A DNA stretch of 57,026 nt, from IMG/VR virus record IMGVR_UViG_3300049215_000704, positions 1 to 57,026 of that record, one strand, 5' to 3'. A program made the translations under genes and the position numbers. The DNA comes from a virus. Below are positions 51,618 through 57,026 of the stretch, one piece after another. Positions within the stretch are counted from its first letter, which is position 1, and each line of letters starts with the position of its first letter. The notes beneath the pieces were generated by a model, which had not been told where the DNA came from, did no database searches, and worked only from the letters and a program-made list of their open reading frames with translations.

Positions 51618-51641
51618 AGAGCGTATTCGTTGGGGTTCAAA

Positions 51642-52625
51642 CTAGTGGTTGAGAAAGAGACGGCGCTCAGTCAAAGCTGTGACCAAGGTGTCGGTCGTGA
51701 TTGATTGTTTCCCGTGCAGGAGCATTTCCTTGGCGGATTCTTCGCAGGCACGGGTAATCTCGGCATAGCTAAGCCCTTGGGCTGCTTTGAGAATCTTTTT
51801 CTTGCCAAGTCGAGGGGCGGGAAGGCCATGCAAGCGGGTTTGAACAGTTGCCCACGTATGGGCTCCGTCGGGTAGGCCAAATTCGACAAGATCGTCAAAG
51901 CGTCGATACAGAGCCTTGTCGAGACGATCGCCGTGGTTGGTTGCGGCAATGACGAGGCTGTTGCTGGTCAGCTTTTCGATGAAAGCGAGGAAACTATTGA
52001 GTAGGCGGCGCATTTCGCCAACATCGCTGGTAAAGTCTCGCGTATAGCCGATACTATCGAATTCGTCGAAAAGGTACACGGCCCGGGTTTGATTGACGGT
52101 GTCAAAGATGAGGCGCAGCTTGCTTAGCGAATCGCCCAGATAGCGGGTAATGAGACTATCGAGCCGGACGACAAAGAGCGGCAGGGAGAGATCATCAGCC
52201 AAGGCAGCAGCAGTCATAGTCTTACCACACCCAGGAGGGCCGGTGAAAAGAAGGCGTTGGCGTGGGCGAAGCCCGTGCTCTTTCAGGTTACTGAGATTTT
52301 CCTGTTCGGAGAGGATGCGCTGAATGCGAGACTTAAGAATATCCGGGAGAATCAAATCTTTTACCTTCCAGCCAAGGTCAATGTGCTCCAGCAATTCAGC
52401 GGCTTCCCCTTGCGGCTGAGCAACATGGAAAATGGAAGGCATTGATTTCGGAAGGGGCCTTCGCTGCTTGGCTTCGTCAACGAGCCGCTTAATCTCCAGA
52501 GCGAGTGTTTCATGTCCCCGGCGGGCCTCGGCTGCAGCCACTTGCAAGGCGATAGCATAGAATCGCTCGTCATCGCCACTGCCGTGGCTCTGAAGGAGGG
52601 CTTTAATCTGGGGGGCGCTAGCCAT
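51642..52625 (-). CDS. ietA: AAA+ ATPase, IetA-type
   Basis: A 327-aa protein from ATG 52625. Walker A is LLFTGPPGCGKTMTA (G129-T136), Walker B is AVYLFDEFDSIG (D187, E188), followed by SNSLVIAATNHGDRLDKALY (sensor and arginine-finger region). The N-terminal 100 residues are helical. It probably senses a trigger and controls or feeds the protease encoded downstream. Same operon as the subtilase. Confidence 0.82.
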   Translation of the reverse strand: MASAPQIKALLQSHGSGDDERFYAIALQVAAAEARRGHETLALEIKRLVDEAKQRRPLPKSMPSIFHVAQPQGEAAELLEHIDLGWKVKDLILPDILKSRIQRILSEQENLSNLKEHGLRPRQRLLFTGPPGCGKTMTAAALADDLSLPLFVVRLDSLITRYLGDSLSKLRLIFDTVNQTRAVYLFDEFDSIGYTRDFTSDVGEMRRLLNSFLAFIEKLTSNSLVIAATNHGDRLDKALYRRFDDLVEFGLPDGAHTWATVQTRLHGLPAPRLGKKKILKAAQGLSYAEITRACEESAKEMLLHGKQSITTDTLVTALTERRLFLNH

Positions 52626-52773
52626 GAAGGTAAGAAGTATGAACGATATACTTGCACAGCATCTTGGTGGTAGTTTGGCATCAAGGCGAGCTTTTGAGGA
52701 GGCAAAAGCACTTATGTTTGTTACGGAAGTATACCTCACGACTTTCGATCATCAAGATTCTGTGCCGCCTTAT

Positions 52774-55700
52774 TTACCTTGTGCGCTTTGCCTTTTTCAT
52801 CGCGTCTACCATGACTTTGATGAGTGCCTCTTCGCGGGCCTTGGCTTGTTCGGGGGGTATGTTCGCCAGTCTGCTTTTGACTTTCCAGCCGCGCACGATT
52901 TTGACTTCGGGAGTCGGTGGCGCAGGCGGCGGCAGGTTTTCCAATGCAGTGAGAAAGGTGTCCGGCGAATAATATCCCACGCGGGCGGCAACCTCTTGGC
53001 CGAGGCTGCTGGCAACCGCGCCCGCGAGTTTGCCTAGCTTGGCCTCATCAATGCCGACGACTGCGATTTGTGAAAAGCCTGTCTTGGCGCACTTGGAAAC
53101 ATTGCCGACTTCATGGTCAATGGTCGTGCTGACGGTGATTTCGACGGCAAGGGCTTGGTCGTCGCGCTCTAGCAATAAGTCAACAATGCCCAGGCCGTTC
53201 GGCAGGGGCTTCTCAAGTGTCGCCCGGAACCCGAGAGCTTCGGCAGCTTCTTTGATTCGGCGTTGGATAGCCTTATGCTCTACGCCGCCGCGTCCTGGGT
53301 CAGTAGGCTGGACAACAAGTTTTTCCTCCCTAACCAGTGGCGGGGGTTCGGGTTGGGCAGGCAGGGCTGGGGCAACCGACGGAGATTGCGAAGCCTCGGT
53401 TGCCACTGCCGGGCCTGCGGGCTTGGCGGCCTTGGGCCGCTCTTGATGCGGCGCGGGGGTGGACGCTGCCAGCGGAGCTGACGGCAGCGAAGCGGAGATG
53501 GCTGCTTCCACTGCCGCGCGGGATGCCGCGTATTTTTGACGGGATGCGGCAATGACTTCCCGCCGACGCGCGGCGGCGGTCTGGGCATCGAGAGGCTCCG
53601 GCAGTGGAACACTGAGGTTGAAATCAAAATCGCTCCGCTCGACGCGGCAAATCGCCTGCCCGGTGTCGAGATTTTGCAAGTCGCGGGCTTCAAATGATGA
53701 GAAGCCACTTTCCAACGCCCGTGCGTCTTGGTCGCCAACGCGAAAACAAATCCGCGTGCCTGTGCTGCCCAGCACGGCACTGGCGACTTCGGGATCACGC
53801 TGCAACTGGCGCAAGTCTTGATGCGCGAGAGTGAGGCCGAGCCGATACTTGCGTGCGCCAGTCAAAATTTCCGCCATCGAGGGAGTGATGAAATTTTGGA
53901 ACTCATCAAGATAAAGCCAAAAGTCGCGCCGCGCGGCGGCTTCCTGTCGCTGGCGGGCGATGGCGAGTTGCTGGAATTTGATGACGAGCAACGAGCCAAG
54001 TAAATAGGCGTTCTCCTGGCCGATGGCTCCCTGCGAAAGTTTGGCGAGGAAGATTTTGCCACCATCCATGATGTCGCCGAAATTGAGCCGGTTCTCTCGC
54101 TGCGATACCATGTAGCGGATAGGCTTCGGGCCAAGGAAGGTATCGAGGCGGGTGAGGATTGGGCCAATGGATTTGTTGCCCCCAAGCTGGGGGAAGCCCT
54201 TGCGCCAATAATAGACCACGCCTTCATCCCGAACGGTCGCAAGAAATTGATCACGCACTCCGGGTTCCAATAGAAACCGCTGCAAGTCCGCGAGCGTGCC
54301 ACCGCGTTCGCTTTCGAGAAAAGCACGCACGGCGTTCGACAAAACACTGCCCATCTGGTCGCCCCAACTCGTGGAAAGGCGGCGAAATACAGATACAAGG
54401 TCTGACGCTAAAAGATTCTTTTCCCAATCCGAGTGCGCCGAGAGGATATTGAATCCGACTACGAAATTTTCATCAGCGGGATCGAGCAACACCACATCGT
54501 CAATGCGATTTTTGGGGATAACGCCGAGAATGCTTTCAATAAGATCACCGTGTGGGTCAAGGACACCGATGCCCTGGCCGTTTTCAATATCCTGCCGGAT
54601 CATATTGAAAAGCAGAGTGCTCTTGCCGGTTCCTGAAGCACCGATCAGGTGGGTGTGGCGGACACGCTGCTCGGGCGCGATAACAACGGTGTGCGTCTCG
54701 CCCGCATGGGTATTTGTGCCAAGCACAAGACCTTCCGCCGCCGTCGTGATGGCCAGCGCACGTTTGGTCTTCTGTGTTTGTCGGCGAAACTTCGGCGAAG
54801 AAACCGCTTCGGTAGGGAAGCGCACGAAACCGATCAGCTCGTCGGCATTGAGAAGCATTCCGCTGCGGCGCGACTGGCGGCGAAGCATGTCCTCGATGTG
54901 TGCCTCCAAGGGGTAGTCGTGGTTGCTAAGCGGAATCAATTCATTGCCGTTTGGGTCGGCAAAGGCACTCAATGCTCCGGCCAAGCTTCGGCCAATGTCC
55001 ATGACTCGCTCAAAATTGGGTGCGCACGCTGCAACGCGAACAATCATTCCATAAAGTGGACGAGCAATCTTTTGCCTCGTGGCGGAAACCAATTCCTTTC
55101 CGTTGACGAAAAAGGCGTCGCCAGAAGAATCTGTGACAGAGCGAAGAAGATTTTCCGCCCAGGGCTTTTCTGTTGGTTGAAAGAGCACTTGGTAAAGGGC
55201 GATTTCCCCTTCGGCAAGTTCGCTCATGGCTCCGATCAGTGGCACACAAAGATCATGGTCAACATCGGCGAGCGGCAATACGGCTTCGCGGGAGAGACCA
55301 AATTCGATCACGGCAATCGCGCCTTCGCCAGTTGCATCGAGCGCGGCTTCAAGAGTTCCCTTGGTGGACAGACACACCACCTCGGGAAAGAAGGCGCGGA
55401 TTTGTTGTTTTACCCGCATTTCGTCTGCCGAGCTAACTACCAATTGCGCAATGCTGTGGGTGGAGGTGCCGAGTAATTCAAAGGCAACGGGTTCTGCTAG
55501 GTGAGCGAGGCTGTAGAGAAATTGCGCAAATGCCTGCGGTTTTCCCGCGAAGTCCTTGGGCAAGTTCAGCGTCAATTCGATCAATTCTCCACGTTCAAGA
55601 ATTTCCGGCTCTGATGCTTCTTCGGTGTCCTCCGGGGAAGGTGGTGTGTTCTTTCCGCCAGCAAATTTCTGTTTTAACGAACTAAATAGACCTGGCTTGC

Positions 55701-55857
55701 GACCGTCGTCAATCACCGGCTTCTCAAAAAAATCCGTGTTCCGAAATGGAACAAACGACGGCTCCGGTGCAACCGGATGGGGATGCACCTGCCAGCCGCG
55801 AGCACGTTCCTCCCAGCGGTGGAACCTCGCGCTCAATTCTTCGTCAAGCCGCGACAT
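52774..55857 (-). CDS. HerA/VirD4-like ATPase with C-terminal nuclease-like domain
   Basis: A 1027-aa protein. Residues about 90-350 form an alpha/beta N-terminal domain. The motor has HLIGASGTGKSTLLFNMI (G407-S414), GVLDPHGDLIESIL, WLYLDEFQNFITPS (Walker B) and LTLAHQDLRQLQRDPE, the signature of type IV coupling/HerA ATPases. No membrane helix is obvious. A Pro/Ala linker (about 790-855) leads to a C-terminal domain with LGIVDLLLERDDQALAVEIT (D893, E906), a PD-(D/E)xK-like pattern. Either a mobilisation coupling protein or a helicase-nuclease defence protein. Its partner is the membrane protein 4 bases upstream. Confidence 0.75.
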   Translation of the reverse strand: MSRLDEELSARFHRWEERARGWQVHPHPVAPEPSFVPFRNTDFFEKPVIDDGRKPGLFSSLKQKFAGGKNTPPSPEDTEEASEPEILERGELIELTLNLPKDFAGKPQAFAQFLYSLAHLAEPVAFELLGTSTHSIAQLVVSSADEMRVKQQIRAFFPEVVCLSTKGTLEAALDATGEGAIAVIEFGLSREAVLPLADVDHDLCVPLIGAMSELAEGEIALYQVLFQPTEKPWAENLLRSVTDSSGDAFFVNGKELVSATRQKIARPLYGMIVRVAACAPNFERVMDIGRSLAGALSAFADPNGNELIPLSNHDYPLEAHIEDMLRRQSRRSGMLLNADELIGFVRFPTEAVSSPKFRRQTQKTKRALAITTAAEGLVLGTNTHAGETHTVVIAPEQRVRHTHLIGASGTGKSTLLFNMIRQDIENGQGIGVLDPHGDLIESILGVIPKNRIDDVVLLDPADENFVVGFNILSAHSDWEKNLLASDLVSVFRRLSTSWGDQMGSVLSNAVRAFLESERGGTLADLQRFLLEPGVRDQFLATVRDEGVVYYWRKGFPQLGGNKSIGPILTRLDTFLGPKPIRYMVSQRENRLNFGDIMDGGKIFLAKLSQGAIGQENAYLLGSLLVIKFQQLAIARQRQEAAARRDFWLYLDEFQNFITPSMAEILTGARKYRLGLTLAHQDLRQLQRDPEVASAVLGSTGTRICFRVGDQDARALESGFSSFEARDLQNLDTGQAICRVERSDFDFNLSVPLPEPLDAQTAAARRREVIAASRQKYAASRAAVEAAISASLPSAPLAASTPAPHQERPKAAKPAGPAVATEASQSPSVAPALPAQPEPPPLVREEKLVVQPTDPGRGGVEHKAIQRRIKEAAEALGFRATLEKPLPNGLGIVDLLLERDDQALAVEITVSTTIDHEVGNVSKCAKTGFSQIAVVGIDEAKLGKLAGAVASSLGQEVAARVGYYSPDTFLTALENLPPPAPPTPEVKIVRGWKVKSRLANIPPEQAKAREEALIKVMVDAMKKAKRTR

Positions 55858-55861
55858 GGGA

Positions 55862-56602
55862 CTACACTGTCGCAGGTTCGGCGTTGGGCTTTACTGTCGC
55901 CGTTTTGTAAAGTTCGCCAAGAATTGGACTGTATTCATAGCTGCGAACAAGCTTCACGCCCTTGGCGGCTGTTACCTCATCCACCTTCATTTTAACGATT
56001 TCGGTGATGACTGTCAGATACATCAGGCGCGTGTCGTGCCGGAAATAGGTGTCTTTGCGAAAGCGATCATACCATGCGCCGATAACCGTGTAGTCGAGCA
56101 AGAGACTTTGTAAATCGGGAATGGGCGGCAGCTTCACTGGGCTACTTGAATCCTTTTTATCGGGTTCAGAGTCTGACTGTTGAATTGACCTGTATATTAA
56201 ATATGCAAAGGCAGCGAAAACGGCAAGACCCAGAGCATTGATACCAATATGGCCAATTAGCCATGAGGCCACACCCAGCAGGAATCCGATTGCGATAAGC
56301 GCCAGCCACCCGAAGCGCGGCTTTTCAACAAGTCGCACGGAAAAGAAATACTCGCGGCCAAACGGGGCGGCGCAGACATCGAAGGCGTAACGCTCGCGGG
56401 CCAGACGAAGATATGTTCGCTTGTCCGACAGTACACTGCCTTCAAAGAAATCCACGCGAGAGATTTTCAATCCGGGAACCTGCCGTGCGGCCAGTTCCTT
56501 TTCAACTTCGTCGTAAAACTCCTGGGTGGAAAACTGGAAATTGTCCAACGGGGCAATCCAGTGCGAAAAGACGTTGTCCGACTGACGCTTGGATATGAGC
56601 AT
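55862..56602 (-). CDS. Membrane protein paired with the HerA-like ATPase
   Basis: A 246-aa protein. Two adjacent membrane helices (WLALIAIGFLLGVASWLIGH and INALGLAVFAAFAYLIYRSI, residues about 98-140) separate an N-terminal alpha/beta domain from a C-terminal helical domain. It lies 4 bases from the ATPase gene in the same operon, so it probably anchors the ATPase at the membrane, as a coupling complex would need. No family name recognised. Confidence 0.6.
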   Translation of the reverse strand: MLISKRQSDNVFSHWIAPLDNFQFSTQEFYDEVEKELAARQVPGLKISRVDFFEGSVLSDKRTYLRLARERYAFDVCAAPFGREYFFSVRLVEKPRFGWLALIAIGFLLGVASWLIGHIGINALGLAVFAAFAYLIYRSIQQSDSEPDKKDSSSPVKLPPIPDLQSLLLDYTVIGAWYDRFRKDTYFRHDTRLMYLTVITEIVKMKVDEVTAAKGVKLVRSYEYSPILGELYKTATVKPNAEPATV

Positions 56603-56680
56603 AGCGAAACATATAGTGATGTATAAAAATTCGCTGGCAAGAAATAATCTTGATGTGTTCTGTCTGTATGAGAAAATAAA

Positions 56681-56702
56681 AGCCCCCTAATGAAAGGGGG
56701 CT
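56681..56702 (-). terminator. Intrinsic terminator after the Toprim gene
   Basis: On the minus strand AGCCCCC pairs with GGGGGCT around an 8-base loop and runs into TTTATTTT. It ends the transcript of the gene at the right edge and separates it from the next operon. Confidence 0.75.
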
Positions 56703-56720
56703 GTAATACAAGCGAATGTC

Positions 56721-57026
56721 TCAATCAGGCACAAGATGCAAGACGGCGGCATAGTCATGAGTAAGATTTTCTGGCTGAAAGCCTTCTTTCTCAAACGCAA
56801 CAACGCGCACAAAGGACTTGGTTGCAAGCCGTCGCATAATGTCTTCACGTCCAGCACGTCCGGCATCGTCCTCGTCAAGCATTACGATGATCGTGCTGTC
56901 TGAATTGGTTGCCTGGACAATCAATTTTTCTTGCGTGACTGACATAGAACTACCCATTAATGCAATGGCTTTTCGGTAGCCAAGCTGCCATAGTCTCATT
57001 ACGTCAAAGAAGCCTTCGACAATCAG
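56721..57026 (-). CDS. Toprim (DnaG-like primase) protein, partial at window edge
   Basis: The visible 101 residues are the C-terminal Toprim part. They begin LIVEGFFDVMRLWQLGYRKA (catalytic Glu in VEGFFD), then AIALMGSSMSVTQEKLIV and TIIVMLDEDDAGRAGREDIM (DxD motif). These match bacterial DnaG and related phage or plasmid primases. The protein ends soon after Toprim, so it lacks the DnaG C-terminal helicase-binding domain; the N-terminal part (zinc finger?) is off the window. It may prime replication of the element. Confidence 0.78.
   Translation of the reverse strand: MIVEGFFDVMRLWQLGYRKAIALMGSSMSVTQEKLIVQATNSDSTIIVMLDEDDAGRAGREDIMRRLATKSFVRVVAFEKEGFQPENLTHDYAAVLHLVPD

Larger units (their letters stand above)
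44444..57026. mobile_element. Integrative element at tRNA-Ser, partial in window
   Basis: A large serine recombinase at one edge, a divergent small HTH gene, a defence/TA cargo and a HerA/VirD4-like protein make this an integrative genomic island. Its other end is outside the window. With the phage removed, the recombinase gene lies directly next to tRNA-Ser, the expected arrangement for a tRNA-targeting element. Confidence 0.6.

Overview
The window is high-GC bacterial chromosome that carries two nested mobile elements. The organism cannot be named from the sequence alone. A TMTC-type membrane glycosyltransferase with TPRs, a GC content near 60 %, the scarcity of Shine-Dalgarno motifs before many genes and the style of the small phage proteins suggest Verrucomicrobiota or a related PVC lineage; this is inference.

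Positions 1-2816 are host sequence: a hairpin, an IS-like repeat remnant, a TMTC/TPR membrane protein on the minus strand, and a tRNA-Ser(UGA) with a good promoter.

Positions about 2832-44443 (about 41.6 kb) are a complete-looking transposable (Mu-like) prophage. It has related inverted ends with repeated transposase-site-like motifs, and a 5-bp direct repeat (ACAGC) on both sides. Its layout is unusual. The control region lies inside the genome at about 16.05-16.17 kb, and the whole early arm runs leftwards to the left end: Cro/Ner-like regulator, MuA-like transposase, MuB-like ATPase, Gam-like protein, a glycine-repeat protein, a C5 methyltransferase with seven internal repeats, and the phage's own DnaB helicase. 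The rightward arm carries the repressor, lysis-type membrane proteins, terminase, DUF935 portal, protease/scaffold, capsid, connectors, tail tube, a frameshifted tail chaperone, a 938-aa tape measure, tail tip and fibre genes, and a Dam-type methylase. No sheath or Mu-type baseplate is present, so the virion should be a siphovirus.

Positions 44444-57026 belong to a second, older element that runs off the window. It begins with a large serine recombinase whose 3' end is cut by the phage. Rejoining the two flanks extends the recombinase frame into the tRNA-Ser antisense strand, so this element probably sits at tRNA-Ser and the phage later landed at the junction. Its cargo is an AT-rich XRE + HNH nuclease pair, small unknown genes, a HicAB toxin-antitoxin, an IetAS-type subtilase/AAA+ pair (a reported anti-phage system), a large HerA/VirD4-like ATPase with a nuclease-like tail, a membrane protein, and a Toprim/DnaG-like gene cut by the window edge.
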